A DNA stretch of 48,741 nt from Chryseobacterium sp. Leaf394 (GCF_001424105.1 NZ_LMQH01000011.1:2061442-2110182), one strand, 5' to 3'; positions 1 through 9,230 are shown, counted from the stretch's first letter. The notes: generated by a model not told the origin, from the sequence alone. Numbers and translations: made by a program.

Positions 1-146
1 GTACGGATAGAATAGCTTTGTACGCCTGCATCCTGAAACTCGAAAGAGGTTAGAAGATAGTCTTCAAGCTGAGAATAATCTGCCGGAGTGGTTTCTAATT
101 TTTTAATTATTAGGGCATATCTTGCCAGGTAAAAATCTTTTTTCAT
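1..146 (-). CDS. WYL-domain transcriptional regulator, N-terminal part only
   Basis: The gene runs off the left edge; only about 48 codons are visible. The protein begins MKKDFYLARYALIIKKLE and continues with a sequence ending SYSIRT. I recognise this as the N-terminal helix-turn-helix part of Bacteroidota WYL-domain regulators, which bind DNA as dimers and sense a ligand through the WYL domain. The WYL domain itself lies outside the window, so the family call rests on the N-terminus alone. The ATG at 146 lies about 50 bp downstream of a promoter carrying the same 20-bp site found before five other transcription units to the right. In this copy the site is a perfect inverted repeat (CGACA-N5-TGTCG), as expected for an autoregulated dimeric regulator. 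I infer it controls the adjacent regulon. Confidence 0.72.
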   Translation of the reverse strand, partial: MKKDFYLARYALIIKKLETTPADYSQLEDYLLTSFEFQDAGVQSYSIR

Positions 147-196
147 TCTGATATTTGTTTTTTGGTCTGCAATCTTATTGCTAAAATTTACTACCA

Positions 197-234
197 CAAA
201 TATATTGGCTTAATGCGACAAAACATGTCGTGTT
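197..234 (-). promoter_or_regulatory. Promoter of the WYL gene with regulon site (copy 1)
   Basis: Site GCGACAAAACATGTCGTGTT at 215-234, then exactly 10 bp, then the -7 box TATATTTG (minus strand) at 197-204. On the minus strand the site contains CGACA-N5-TGTCG, a perfect dyad. This copy differs at three positions from the five copies between 9.2 and 14.2 kb. Predicted transcription start is near 190, giving a leader of about 45 nt. Confidence 0.8.
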
Positions 235-266
235 TTATTTTTTTGGGTAAGTTTCGGAATATATTA

Positions 267-386
267 TTAAGCTTTCAAAAAATTGCCTTTGTATTTCTTT
301 CTGCTCAATGCATCATGGCAGCCTACAACAGCAAAACTTATGAAATATAATCCTTCGGGATTATGGAATCTATAGTTTCTACTCAT
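267..386 (-). pseudogene. Y1 (IS200/REP-associated) transposase remnant, N-terminal fragment
   Basis: The ATG at 386 opens MSRNYRFHNPEGLYFISFAV, the recognisable start of the Bacteroidota REP-associated/IS200-like tyrosine transposase. Only 39 codons remain before a stop, against roughly 180 in the intact family, so the catalytic His-hydrophobe-His and Tyr residues are gone. A second, longer remnant lies at 1326-1853. The first ~150 bp of the two, including the untranslated upstream part, are clearly homologous. Confidence 0.75.
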
Positions 387-456
387 CTTTATGTTTTTTA
401 TATGGACAAATAAAATTGCAGTTTTAGAAAACTTTGTCAAAAGAAAAAGCCACAAT
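305..456. repeat. Diverged direct repeat, copy 1 (5' end of a dead transposase element)
   Basis: About 150 bp here matches 1773-1922 with scattered substitutions. It covers the first codons of the transposase and its upstream leader, ending in a shared AGAAAAAGCCACA. The two copies bracket the decayed cassette at 557-1301. Confidence 0.75.
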
Positions 457-556
457 GTAGAATCGTATGGCGGCAGGGGTATCCCTATTATCTATTCAAC
501 ATAAAATTCATAAATAACACAAATGCCTGCTATTACTCACACTTTTGGCTGGTTTA

Positions 557-1020
557 CTATTTATTTTTCAGCCATTTATCATAAACTTCTAAATAGCTAA
601 AAATAGCTTTAGCAACAGGTTCATAAGTACCATCAAAAGGAATAGGAACATATTCATCATAACAATAATCCTCATACATTATATCATTGTCTTCCTCTCG
701 AGAGATATTTTTTCAATCACTTTAGTTTTGCCGATTACTGCAGTACTAGCATTTTTGAAAAGCATCCAATTGGTTACTCTGCTGGATTAAATCTTTCAAT
801 ATATTGAGGAATGCTTGAATTTATTACACTTAATAGAAATGTTTTCTCGTTTATTATTGATTTGCTAAAATTAATGCATGAAATTGAACCTATAGGAAGT
901 AAATAATACCCATTATAATAAGGATCTATCTTAGTTGCATGTCTACCGAGAATCCTAAGACATTGTTTAAGCCTTCAATAAATTTACTTAAATTATTTAC
1001 CCCTCTTTATTCTGCATCAT
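557..1020 (-). pseudogene. Frameshifted hypothetical gene, possibly a decayed immunity protein
   Basis: A start at 1020 (ATG overlapping the TGA of the upstream fragment as ATGA) leads into an ORF that must change frame at least twice. Readable pieces include VNNLSKFIEGLNNVLGFSVD, GRHATKIDPYYNGYYLLPIG and, at the end, YVPIPFDGTYEPVAKAIFSY, which stops at 557. No complete frame survives and I do not recognise the family. Its position directly behind a short C-terminal fragment, with start/stop overlap, is the arrangement of an immunity gene behind a toxin. That role is inferred from context only. Confidence 0.45.
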
Positions 1021-1301
1021 TTTCTGTTCTTAATATTTTTACTTATATCACAGTTTTTATTTTTTAATGTATTAACTTTTACTTCGATATTGAAATTCAT
1101 ATAAAGCATACTACTTTCAGATAAATTGTATTTTTTCATAAATTCATCAGAAATATCCCATTTACTAGCTTTTAGCTGTTTCACTTTAAAATATTGTCCT
1201 TTTCCTATGATTCTTCCACTCATGGCTTCGTAGCCCGCCTGTGTCATTACGGTTTTCCCCCGGCTGCCGAATTCTTTCGTGTGGTCATTCTTAAAAATCA
1301 A
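1017..1301 (-). pseudogene. Orphan C-terminal fragment, possibly a displaced toxin tail
   Basis: An open frame of up to 94 codons has no convincing start: the only upstream initiator is TTG, and the first ATG lies inside at MTQAGYEAMSGRI. It reads like the end of a larger protein (SRGKTVMTQAGYEAMSGRII, then ASKWDISDEFMKKYNLSESS). The family is not recognised. The TGA stop overlaps the ATG of the next, frameshifted gene. A headless C-terminal piece followed by a small coupled gene, downstream of an intact toxin/immunity pair, fits an orphan polymorphic-toxin cassette. That is an inference from layout, not from a recognised domain. Confidence 0.4.
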
Positions 1302-1325
1302 TTATTCTAAAAACTACAACATTAT

Positions 1326-1853
1326 TCAAAAGAACTTTTCATCAGAATAATCTATTGCACTGCTGTATCTGTAATCTTCCGCCCGAAAAACCAAACCCGC
1401 TTCTACAGGATTTGATGTACATAAATTATTTTTTGATTAATGACATGATTGCTCCAAAGTTCTATAGGTTTGTTATCATGTCTCCAGAATTGATATTGGT
1501 TCATATTAGAACTTTTTGAGCCTTCTTTCAGAAAAAAGTCGAATAGAAATTCTTTTCTGCTTCTTTAGGATTTTCTTTGATTGCTTTTACAATTTCTCTG
1601 CTCGTAAATCTTTTTAAATCACCAATCAAAAGTTCAGGTTATTGGCCGTCTACACTTCGGAAAACTAAATATATATGGCTTGACATAATACACCATGCAT
1701 GTATTTAAAACCTTTATTTTTTTGCCAAAATCTTAAACTTTCGAGAAAAATATCTTTGTATTCATTTCGGATAAATGCAATCCAGCCAGCCTACAACTGC
1801 AAACTTATGAAATTTAATCCTTCGGGATTATGGAATTTGTAATTTCTACTCAT
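1326..1853 (-). pseudogene. Y1 (IS200/REP-associated) transposase, full-length but broken
   Basis: The ATG at 1853 opens MSRNYKFHNPEGLNFIS, followed by frameshifts and several stops. Recognisable later pieces in order are a region from EYKDIF onward, a piece corresponding to the family's HGVLCQ-type catalytic His region, the W-R-H-D-N-K-like box around 1490, and the C-terminal NPVEAGLVFRAEDYRYSSA ending at 1326. The length matches an intact family member, so this is a decayed whole copy. The 5' ~150 bp repeat at 305-456. Confidence 0.75.
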
Positions 1854-1941
1854 CTTTATGTTTTTTTGTAAAGATAAATAAAATTGCACTTTTAGAAAAT
1901 TTTGTTAAAAGAAAAAGCCACACGAAGGGATTCTAAAAATA

Positions 1942-1964
1942 AACGGCAACTTTTGATTGCCGTT
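1942..1964 (-). terminator. Rho-independent terminator after the immunity gene
   Basis: Stem AACGGCAA (1942-1949) pairs with TTGCCGTT (1957-1964) around a 7-nt loop. On the minus strand it is followed by TATTTTT. It lies about 20 bp beyond the stop of the Imm22-like gene and marks the end of that operon. Confidence 0.85.
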
Positions 1965-1982
1965 GGATTTATAAATTAGAAA

Positions 1983-2342
1983 TTATTTTTTTTTGTAAGA
2001 AAAGAACCCTATGAACCTGACATTGTCTTTAAAAATTATTTTTTTATCAAATTCAAAATCATATAGTAAAATGATTGAATTGTCTTCTTTAAAATCATCA
2101 TTATTTAGATTGTTTAAAAAACTTTCAGCGTAAGAAGCATTATTTAACAGGTTTATCTTTATTTTTTCATTAAAGTAAGCAGATTCTTGAAATTGATTAT
2201 CAATATAATCAATATTAAAATCTTCCATAAATTTAGAGCTTGAATCCCCTTCTTCATCATATATTTCCTTAATATAGGAACGAAAGTTTTCCTCATTCTC
2301 AAAATTTCCTACCCAAATTGATACAATATTTTCTTTTTCCAT
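1983..2342 (-). CDS. Imm22 (DUF4284)-like immunity protein
   Basis: About 119 residues. The N-terminus (ENIVSIWVGNFENEENFRSY) and the following acidic stretch (YDEEGDSSSKFMEDFNIDY) match my memory of immunity protein 22/DUF4284, whose members open VSIW-G-F-S/E-E-E and continue with DEDGD and a D-F-x-I-D-Y box. Such proteins neutralise a toxin encoded just upstream. I chose the ATG at 2342: a longer frame to 2408 runs into the preceding gene and lacks family resemblance. The gap to the toxin-like gene is 22 bp and a strong terminator follows, so the two form the end of one transcript. I am fairly sure of the family and infer the partner from position. Confidence 0.7.
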   Translation of the reverse strand: MEKENIVSIWVGNFENEENFRSYIKEIYDEEGDSSSKFMEDFNIDYIDNQFQESAYFNEKIKINLLNNASYAESFLNNLNNDDFKEDNSIILLYDFEFDKKIIFKDNVRFIGFFSYKKK

Positions 2343-2364
2343 ATATAAATATTTAAATTGTTTA

Positions 2365-2985
2365 TTAATCAAAAAATCCTTTTGGCAAGGATTCCGCTCC
2401 TCCTTCAAGCCTACGATTAGACCAATTAATTAGCTTCTTCTTAAAAGACTTAAAGTCTTTAGAACTATCAATTAATTCTAAAATCTCATTATGTGCTGTT
2501 GTTGAGCCAAGTCCACCATGAACTCCTGGAGGATTTTTAAAAATAACATGTTCAATTTTTGTCCTTAAATTTTTAATTTCTACCATCGAAACGTTCCATT
2601 TTTTAAATGTATCTGCTCGTGAAACCATAAGCCATTCATGAAGTCCTCCAGGGTGTCTTATTCTATTTTGTATAGCTTGTCGTAGCTTTTTTTCACCCCA
2701 TAACTTTAAAAAATTTTCTAAAGAAATTTCATCAAACCATTTTGTAAAAAATTTTATTCCTGAAACTTTATTGCCATTTTTGATATGACTTAACTCATCT
2801 AAATAATCATCCAAAGATTTTAGAGCCTTTTTTGCTTCCTTTTCAATCTTTTCAATATATTTTTCTAAATCTTTTTCAGGAATACCTTCTACAATCTTTA
2901 CATCATTTCTTAGAATTGAACATACTTTTTTGCCGTCGTCTACTATTTTGGTGTCTAATTTAATACAATTCAATATATTTCCCAT
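2365..2985 (-). CDS. Putative polymorphic-toxin-type effector (C-terminal His-rich toxin domain)
   Basis: A 206-aa protein. The N-terminal half is charged and helical (EKDLEKYIEKIEKEAKKAL). The C-terminal ~100 residues carry RHPGGLHEWLMVSRADTF, then FKNPPGVHGGLGSTTAHNE and a W-containing end rich in basic residues. I recall this C-terminal module at the ends of Rhs-like and other polymorphic toxins. The conserved histidines suggest a nuclease, but the exact toxin family is not certain. It starts 11 bp after the 592-aa gene and is followed by the Imm22-like gene, which supports a toxin/immunity pair. No signal peptide is visible. It may be a cargo domain encoded separately from its carrier, the 592-aa protein. 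Confidence 0.6.
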   Translation of the reverse strand: MGNILNCIKLDTKIVDDGKKVCSILRNDVKIVEGIPEKDLEKYIEKIEKEAKKALKSLDDYLDELSHIKNGNKVSGIKFFTKWFDEISLENFLKLWGEKKLRQAIQNRIRHPGGLHEWLMVSRADTFKKWNVSMVEIKNLRTKIEHVIFKNPPGVHGGLGSTTAHNEILELIDSSKDFKSFKKKLINWSNRRLEGGAESLPKGFFD

Positions 2986-2996
2986 AATATTTGTTT

Positions 2997-4775
2997 TTAA
3001 TTAATTGGGCACATATTAAAAACACCGTTTTCATATTTGGTAGGATGAAGGCCTATTTTCTCAAAGTATTCTCTCACTTTTAGGCTGAAGAATTCTTCAT
3101 AAATATCTTTTACAAAGTTCTTTACTTTTCCGCCAACCATAAAGATATCATCTATCCAGCGACTTAATTGCTCAAACAGTGCTTTAGAGCCTTCTTTCAG
3201 CTTCTTAATCATAAAGCGTATAAACTCTAAACCTATTACCATAACATCTCCGGCAGTTTTTATTACTTTACCGATAGAAGCAGTAAGATTTCGCAATGGG
3301 TTTTTCATAAAACCGGCTACACCTTCTATAAGCTTTACAACGTCTGCCGCTCCACCTGTAAGAAGTGTCTCTACTATAATGTCAATGATCAGCCCTACAA
3401 TATATCCGAAGTAGTAAAACACTTCTTCTATAGTAATTTCTATTTCAGTAGTGCTTTTCTTAATTCCCATAAACACCTTATGGGCAAGTTGTGCCTGAAA
3501 AGTAATCGCCTGAAAAAAGAAATCTACCACATCAAAGTTTCGGATTCCTTCTACTACGCCTTCTACTATCTCCATGAAATATTCCGCATAAAGCATAGGG
3601 TCACTTTTTATTTTTTTAACTATTCCTTTTGCTCTGAAGAAAAAGCCTATAATAGAAAACAGCCCTGCCACTACATCTACCAAACTATTGTAAATTCCGC
3701 ACAAAAAAGCATTTGCTGAGGTATAACTTCTGTAGATAATGGTCTGCAAGCTTGGTATATTATCTGTAAGAAACGTTTTGAGATCACTCACTTTTCCAAA
3801 AAATGCAACAAGCTCACTGCTCACAACATTATATAAAGATAATGGAAGATAGGGTTTAGCTTCAGCAACCGTTCTCAATATGGTGGCTTTTTTATCTTCC
3901 AGCAAACCAAAAAGTCCGTTAATTGCTTCTGCTACTACCTTTTGTCCGTCATCATAATTTTTCGGTGGACTTGCAGAAGCTTTATGTTCATAAAAAGGTT
4001 TCAATTCATTCCATATTTCCTGCGGTATCAGTATGGGACTAAACTTACCTTCCTTAGGCTTTGGATTCCATCCTGTTTCTTCTACTTTTATACTTTCTAT
4101 CGCTTTGGTGACCGTGTTTCCAAAGAAATCTGCAGCACCATCATATAGCTTTTGTGTGAATTTATCTCCAAAAAAATCAAAAACATCAGTAATGGGTGCA
4201 CTAACAACCTTGAGCAACCAAGCCCAAAATGTTTTTTTATTACCAATTAAACCTTTTTTCAAAAGATTTTTCATATCATCAGGCGAAATAGTAACACTGT
4301 GTTTTCTTACAAAATTCAGAATATCTGCAAAAGGAACTTTAGAAGAGTCTGATAAATCCTTTCCGGCTCTTATATGCATTACTGTATGAAAGTTATACTC
4401 GTCATCAATTTCTAAAAATAAAACTATTGTTTTTTCTTGTGGTTCAGTAAGCTCCTGAAATCTTTGCAAAAGAAATATTCCGTCCTTACTTGTAAAAAGT
4501 TTCACCTTAATATCACCGAAGACTTGTGTGAAGTGGTGATACATTAATACTTCATCTATCTCTATTTCTTTAATAGGGTCTGTTTCATCTGTGTACACTT
4601 CATAGTTTTCCGATTTGACAACAGGTTTTCCACCAAAATAGGTGTCTGCCATTTCCTGAGTTGAGTATTGCTTAAATACAAACCCGCCGTCTGGTTTAGA
4701 AATCCCTAGATCTTTCCATTTTGCTTTTGAAAAAGCATCAAATGACGGTCTTTCATCTATTATATTTGTTTCCAT
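2997..4775 (-). CDS. Uncharacterised 592-aa protein with hydrophobic helices; candidate toxin carrier
   Basis: I do not recognise a named family. The N-terminal ~180 residues look globular (a mixed region around HTVMHIRAGKDLSDSS). From about residue 340 the sequence has several long apolar, glycine-containing helices, such as SLVDVVAGLFSIIGFFF and YFGYIVGLIIDIIVETLLTG, and then a basic, amphipathic C-terminal third ending NGVFNMCPIN. There is no signal peptide. Apolar helices in a protein without a signal resemble membrane-inserting or translocation regions of effectors delivered by a secretion or lysis route, but this is inference. It follows the 1369-aa gene by 118 bp with no promoter site of the regulon between them. 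It is tightly followed by the toxin-like gene, so a single transcript is likely. Confidence 0.6.
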   Translation of the reverse strand: METNIIDERPSFDAFSKAKWKDLGISKPDGGFVFKQYSTQEMADTYFGGKPVVKSENYEVYTDETDPIKEIEIDEVLMYHHFTQVFGDIKVKLFTSKDGIFLLQRFQELTEPQEKTIVLFLEIDDEYNFHTVMHIRAGKDLSDSSKVPFADILNFVRKHSVTISPDDMKNLLKKGLIGNKKTFWAWLLKVVSAPITDVFDFFGDKFTQKLYDGAADFFGNTVTKAIESIKVEETGWNPKPKEGKFSPILIPQEIWNELKPFYEHKASASPPKNYDDGQKVVAEAINGLFGLLEDKKATILRTVAEAKPYLPLSLYNVVSSELVAFFGKVSDLKTFLTDNIPSLQTIIYRSYTSANAFLCGIYNSLVDVVAGLFSIIGFFFRAKGIVKKIKSDPMLYAEYFMEIVEGVVEGIRNFDVVDFFFQAITFQAQLAHKVFMGIKKSTTEIEITIEEVFYYFGYIVGLIIDIIVETLLTGGAADVVKLIEGVAGFMKNPLRNLTASIGKVIKTAGDVMVIGLEFIRFMIKKLKEGSKALFEQLSRWIDDIFMVGGKVKNFVKDIYEEFFSLKVREYFEKIGLHPTKYENGVFNMCPIN

Positions 4776-4826
4776 TTTAATTGTTTTTTAGTCATTAATA
4801 TTCTCATTTTTTGGTATCAGATTACA

Positions 4827-4850
4827 GGGCAGCACTTTCACATGCTGCCC
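4827..4850 (-). other. Intercistronic hairpin
   Basis: GGGCAGCA and TGCTGCCC form an 8-bp GC-rich stem with an 8-nt loop in the 118-bp gap between the 1369-aa and 592-aa genes. No U-run follows directly on the minus strand. It is more likely an RNA-processing or partial attenuation element than a full terminator. Confidence 0.6.
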
Positions 4851-4893
4851 GATAAGCTCAGGTTTTTATCCTGTTTAAATACTAAGTTTCAGA

Positions 4894-7800
4894 TTAGACT
4901 AAAAATTTGCTTAATGGAGCCTGATTTTTATACTCGTCGTAAGAAAGAGCCTGTTCGTTTTTATCCAAGACTTTTGAAAGTCCAAAATCAAGATGTGGTG
5001 AAGTTATTTTTACGTAAGTATCTGCATCTGTAGAGAATGCGAGCATTTTTTCTAAAGGATCTGCATCCACTTCTGCAAACTCAAAGTTTTTGATAAGCCT
5101 TGCGTCTACTTTAAAGGTAATACCATTTTCATCTGTAGAATAAGCTTCTACACCTTCAATTTTTGAAATTTCTTCAGCAAGAGCTTTATAAAATTTCACT
5201 GAGGAATCTGTATCTGCCCAGCTTGATGAGTAATCTATGTCAATGTTGTTTCCAAGGCACTGATACTTTCTCGGGAAGAGATTATTATCTCTCAGGTCTT
5301 TTACTGTAGTGTAAGACACATCATCCATCTCATTAAAACTAATTTGCACCCATTTGTCAGATGACTGACCAATCTGGTTATTGTTGAGCGCAAAATTGCT
5401 TCCGCACATTTCTCCCAGCTGATCATCAAACTTCACTCCCGGTTCACAATTGCAAGGCAAAGCTTTTTCAACTTTCAGACCGATAGAATCTGCCTGAAGA
5501 ATGGTAAGTGCAGTTGGGATTTTTTCTCTCCATGGTTCTCCTTCTTTTGTACCTTCTGCAGATCGAAGTTCGTCTACAATTGATAGGAACAATTCATCAT
5601 CAATTACCGGTACTTCTCCGCCGTTCCAGATCTGACCTGTAGAAAGATAATGTCTTACAGCTTCTTCAAATCCCGGTCTTACCGTAACAATTACTCTTGC
5701 CATACCAGACTGCATAAATGCTCGGAAGGTAGGGTCATTGTCTTCAAACTGATAAAGATCCGGCCATGATTTGTCTTCTCCCCAGTAGAAAGGATACAGG
5801 TAATAACTCATAATATCCCACTCAAAAGCCTGTTCCATGAATTTTACAAACGCTGCATACTGATCCAGTTTTTCATCTACTTTGATACTGGTATTCAAGA
5901 AAGTTTCTGCCGAACCATTATTGGTTTTATATCTCTTTTTACCAAAAGTAAGTTCAACATTAGGATCCTGATCCAGCATATAAGAAATACAGTTTTTTCT
6001 TAAGATGGTATTCTCAATTTTTCTGTAGAAACCAGGGTTTGAACCTTTAATCTGTACTCCCAAAGCTTTTGCTTCTGCTATAGCCTGATTATATTTTTCA
6101 AGTTCGATCTCGTAGGCTTCGATGATCTTGTTGAAAGTTTTCTGAAGCCATGCGTTTTTAGCTTCTTGGGTAAGTTGGCATTTTACACTTACGTTCAAAT
6201 CTAAAATGTGAAGATTGGTAAAACCAACCGAAACAGGGAATTCATCTTTGAACTCTTCAACAGCCATAAAGCCAGTATTTCTTTCCGTGGTATTAGTATA
6301 TTCATAAAACCTAGTAGCATTTCCCATACTTATAAAAATTGCAGATCCCCAACCAGTATTTCCTCCAGGTCCAGCACAAGATAATGATGCACAAGCTGCA
6401 ATGGTTTTATACCCTTCCGAAATATTTATCATACCAGATTTTGATTGAGCCTGATTATGATCATTACTTGCAAATTCGAAAGCTTTTCCTAAATAAATTA
6501 CTTCTTTTGGTTTTTCATCTGCTTCGATGTTGAATTTTCCAGCCCAGTATTTTAGAACTGTTTCACCCAAAATACCTTCCAGTGAAGCGCTATTTTCCAT
6601 TTTATGAAGATCTGCTGTTCTAGGATCTATAGGTTTCACGATAGTATTTTCGGAACTTTTAGATGTCATTCCTAATTTGTGAAGTTTTGCAGGCTCAGGA
6701 ATCATGAATTCAAACATCATACGTTTACCATAGTTAAAGATTTGGTTCTTTACCACTTTATCTATCCATCTGTACACACCAACTACATGACTGCTTCCTT
6801 TGGTATTATCAAAACCATGCTTATTATTTTCTTCGTATTCTTCAAGAATTTTGTCAATACGTTCTTCTTTCACTTTAGTTACGATTCTATCTAAAGCTCT
6901 TGCAGTAATATCTTTTGCTTCAGTCACTGCTTGCCTGTTGCTTTCCTCTTTTGAGTTGTGAGTTGCATAACTGGCATTGGCGTTTGCAGAAAATCCGGCA
7001 TCACCGATTTTCCAATTTGCTATCACTCCTGCATTTGCTGCAAAATCTTTTGCTTCCTGCATGATTTTAGAAATCTCGTTCTGCATTTCATGTCTTTCGG
7101 TAGAAGAAGTATCTGTAAGCTTCTCTTTCTCTGTTTCAGAAGATGAAGTTGTTTGAGATTCACTTCGCTTTAATCTTCTCGTTGCACGCTCCTTGTATTC
7201 ACGAGCCATGATGTTTTCAATATGCGCTACATCACCCTCAACATAGCAATAGGTGCTTTGTTCAACTTTACGGTAATCTGCAATACCAATGTTTTTCATG
7301 CCGAAGCCTGAAGGGATAAAGAAACCGTCGATCCCTTCATTGGGTAAAGTAGGCACTTCTGGATTTTCAGGGTTCTCAGGTTCTGTAATTTCAGTCTCTC
7401 TTGCTACTAATAGTGCATTTCCTTTAAAGTGTGGACTTTTGGTTAGTCTGTCTAAATCAGTAGGGTCTTTTATGAGTGTAACATTTAAAAGATAGGTATT
7501 TCCGTCATCTAAAGTAATTTCTCCCTGTAAAGCAAATCCTCCTGTAGATGCAGTTTGAGAAACCAAAATTTTAGGAACATCAAATAGTAAAGTGGTGCCG
7601 CTTCCTGTATTGGAAATGCTACTGGAAGTAAAGTCAGCTCCATTAACTGTAATTTTATAATTTCCACTTATAATTTGATTTGTATTTGACAATACAAAGA
7701 GAAGGCTCCACTCTGTTGAACTTCGTGAGTATGTTCTTACACTGAATGGGATTTGTCCTAATGGATAGTTTGGAAGATTATTAACAGGAATTACTACACC

Positions 7801-9003
7801 ACCGATATTAGTTGAAACCTGCGTAGGCAAAAATGTATTATTTAACACAGTCTGCTGTAAGAGCTGATTATTTTGCGTGATATTCTGATAAAGTTCATCA
7901 AAAGTTGTGATACCTGATAATGCAGCGGTAACAGACGGAGCATTGAATAATCTGCATAATGCATTTTTTTGTTCCGTACTCAATGTTCGTTCAATTGCTG
8001 CCGGATCGATTTCTAGAACTTTATTTTCAAATACGAACTCGGGAATTTCAGTCTCAGGATAGCTAATATTCAGAATGTCTTCTTTCAGTCTGTGGAGTTC
8101 CATTTCAAGCTCTGCATTAGCATAGAATTTTTCAGGGTCTGCGACGCTGAGCTGGCTGAGATAATTGATTCTTGTTTCGAAGATCTGTTTTCTGTTTTCT
8201 GCTGATGCAGTCTCTTTCTGCATTTGTTTTAATGCGGGTTTCGTTTCTGCTTCATATTTTCTGTATGCTGTTTTGTATGCATCATCAGCATTTTTTCTGA
8301 ATACTTTTTCCATCTTCTGTAAAGAGGTCATCAGATTTTCATTGTCCTGAAGATCAAGATGAGCTTCTGCAGACTTCATCGCACTGCTGTTGAAAGCTGT
8401 TTTCTGTGTAATGTTTGAACCAATTCCCGCAGTTGCAGCACCTTTTACTTTAAACAGTTCTTTAGGCAATACAACTTTTGCTTTTTTCATGTCGTTGAAG
8501 TTCTGCTCCGTGCCATCGTAATTTTCTAGAATATGATTCAAATGCAAAAACTGCATAATGGTTTCTTTTGCATAAAAATCTTTCTGCGTTACTACCTGAT
8601 AAACCAAGTTGTCCCAGATATCTGTAAGAGTTGTCAAATTCAGAAGAGGATTTCCTGCTGATTTATAGGCATCTACCTTTTGGTCAAATTCTTCTTTTGT
8701 AGCGGTTGACTTATTTCTGGCTACCCAAACTGCAAGATGATAGAATTTTTGTGGCATAAGATCCTTCAAGGAGTCTTCGGAGTAAATTTCTAAACTGTAA
8801 CCTGATGCAGGATTATCAATTTTTTTTGAAATGACAGATAATGTTTTATCGGTCGGCAGTTTATCATCATAAATGCTTTCATCTGCAGCTGCCTGAGGTC
8901 TGAAGATAAATCTCTTATCTTTGTTTTGAGGATCAGATAATTGTGGGTTACGCATGGTCGCAAATCTGAAAAGTGTTTGCGAAGAGTTGTTGTTTGCTGT
9001 CAT
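4894..9003 (-). CDS. Very large uncharacterised protein (1369 aa), core gene of the regulon
   Basis: No known family recognised. Regions visible in order: a globular N-terminus (FRFATMRNPQLSDPQNK near residue 15); a long helical, coiled-coil-prone stretch at about 215-320; an Ig/IPT-like beta segment at about 390-510; a Pro/Glu linker (ENPENPEVP) near 545; and a charged helix with a Ser/Thr/Glu low-complexity segment at about 610-650. Then come conserved-looking boxes NQIFNYGKRMMFEFMIPEP (near 760), SCAGPGGNTGWGSA (near 875) and SYYLYPFYWGEDKSWPDLY (near 1070), and a Cys cluster CNCEPG near 1190. No signal peptide or membrane helix is seen. It has its own regulon promoter and a ~230-nt leader shared with the fibre gene. 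A structural or delivery role in a secreted or lysis-released machine is possible; nothing in the sequence proves it. Confidence 0.65.
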   Translation of the reverse strand: MTANNNSSQTLFRFATMRNPQLSDPQNKDKRFIFRPQAAADESIYDDKLPTDKTLSVISKKIDNPASGYSLEIYSEDSLKDLMPQKFYHLAVWVARNKSTATKEEFDQKVDAYKSAGNPLLNLTTLTDIWDNLVYQVVTQKDFYAKETIMQFLHLNHILENYDGTEQNFNDMKKAKVVLPKELFKVKGAATAGIGSNITQKTAFNSSAMKSAEAHLDLQDNENLMTSLQKMEKVFRKNADDAYKTAYRKYEAETKPALKQMQKETASAENRKQIFETRINYLSQLSVADPEKFYANAELEMELHRLKEDILNISYPETEIPEFVFENKVLEIDPAAIERTLSTEQKNALCRLFNAPSVTAALSGITTFDELYQNITQNNQLLQQTVLNNTFLPTQVSTNIGGVVIPVNNLPNYPLGQIPFSVRTYSRSSTEWSLLFVLSNTNQIISGNYKITVNGADFTSSSISNTGSGTTLLFDVPKILVSQTASTGGFALQGEITLDDGNTYLLNVTLIKDPTDLDRLTKSPHFKGNALLVARETEITEPENPENPEVPTLPNEGIDGFFIPSGFGMKNIGIADYRKVEQSTYCYVEGDVAHIENIMAREYKERATRRLKRSESQTTSSSETEKEKLTDTSSTERHEMQNEISKIMQEAKDFAANAGVIANWKIGDAGFSANANASYATHNSKEESNRQAVTEAKDITARALDRIVTKVKEERIDKILEEYEENNKHGFDNTKGSSHVVGVYRWIDKVVKNQIFNYGKRMMFEFMIPEPAKLHKLGMTSKSSENTIVKPIDPRTADLHKMENSASLEGILGETVLKYWAGKFNIEADEKPKEVIYLGKAFEFASNDHNQAQSKSGMINISEGYKTIAACASLSCAGPGGNTGWGSAIFISMGNATRFYEYTNTTERNTGFMAVEEFKDEFPVSVGFTNLHILDLNVSVKCQLTQEAKNAWLQKTFNKIIEAYEIELEKYNQAIAEAKALGVQIKGSNPGFYRKIENTILRKNCISYMLDQDPNVELTFGKKRYKTNNGSAETFLNTSIKVDEKLDQYAAFVKFMEQAFEWDIMSYYLYPFYWGEDKSWPDLYQFEDNDPTFRAFMQSGMARVIVTVRPGFEEAVRHYLSTGQIWNGGEVPVIDDELFLSIVDELRSAEGTKEGEPWREKIPTALTILQADSIGLKVEKALPCNCEPGVKFDDQLGEMCGSNFALNNNQIGQSSDKWVQISFNEMDDVSYTTVKDLRDNNLFPRKYQCLGNNIDIDYSSSWADTDSSVKFYKALAEEISKIEGVEAYSTDENGITFKVDARLIKNFEFAEVDADPLEKMLAFSTDADTYVKITSPHLDFGLSKVLDKNEQALSYDEYKNQAPLSKFLV

Positions 9004-9230
9004 TGTTTTTGTAGGTTTTTAAGATTAAAATTTTTTGGAAGTTCTTTTTAGTAGAATGGTTTCCCGGTTAAGTCTTATTTTTTTTAGTGGTATCAGACTA
9101 TCGATATCCACCTCATTTTTTATTACTCATATACTAATTTTTTTGACATAGCTCTGGCTGTTCAGCATTCTGTGAATGATAAATTTTGAATATTTCAGTA
9201 AGTTTTTTGGATTCTTTTCCGACTTTATTT
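9004..9230 (-). promoter_or_regulatory. Long 5' leader, conserved with the leader of the fibre gene
   Basis: About 227 nt from the predicted start to the ATG. Blocks shared with 12050-12290 include GGTTTTTAAGATTAAAATTT (from 9014), CTTTTTAGTAGA, and a 38-nt block at 9141-9178 (ending CAGCATTCTGTGAATG). Between them, GTGGATATC can pair with GATACCAC (9096-9122 area). The fibre leader has a different sequence at this place that still pairs. I see no ORF in it. Confidence 0.6.

Noticed and set aside
4033..4389. 118-aa + strand ORF inside the 592-aa gene
   Set aside because: Antisense to a long coherent protein; no domain, no promoter.
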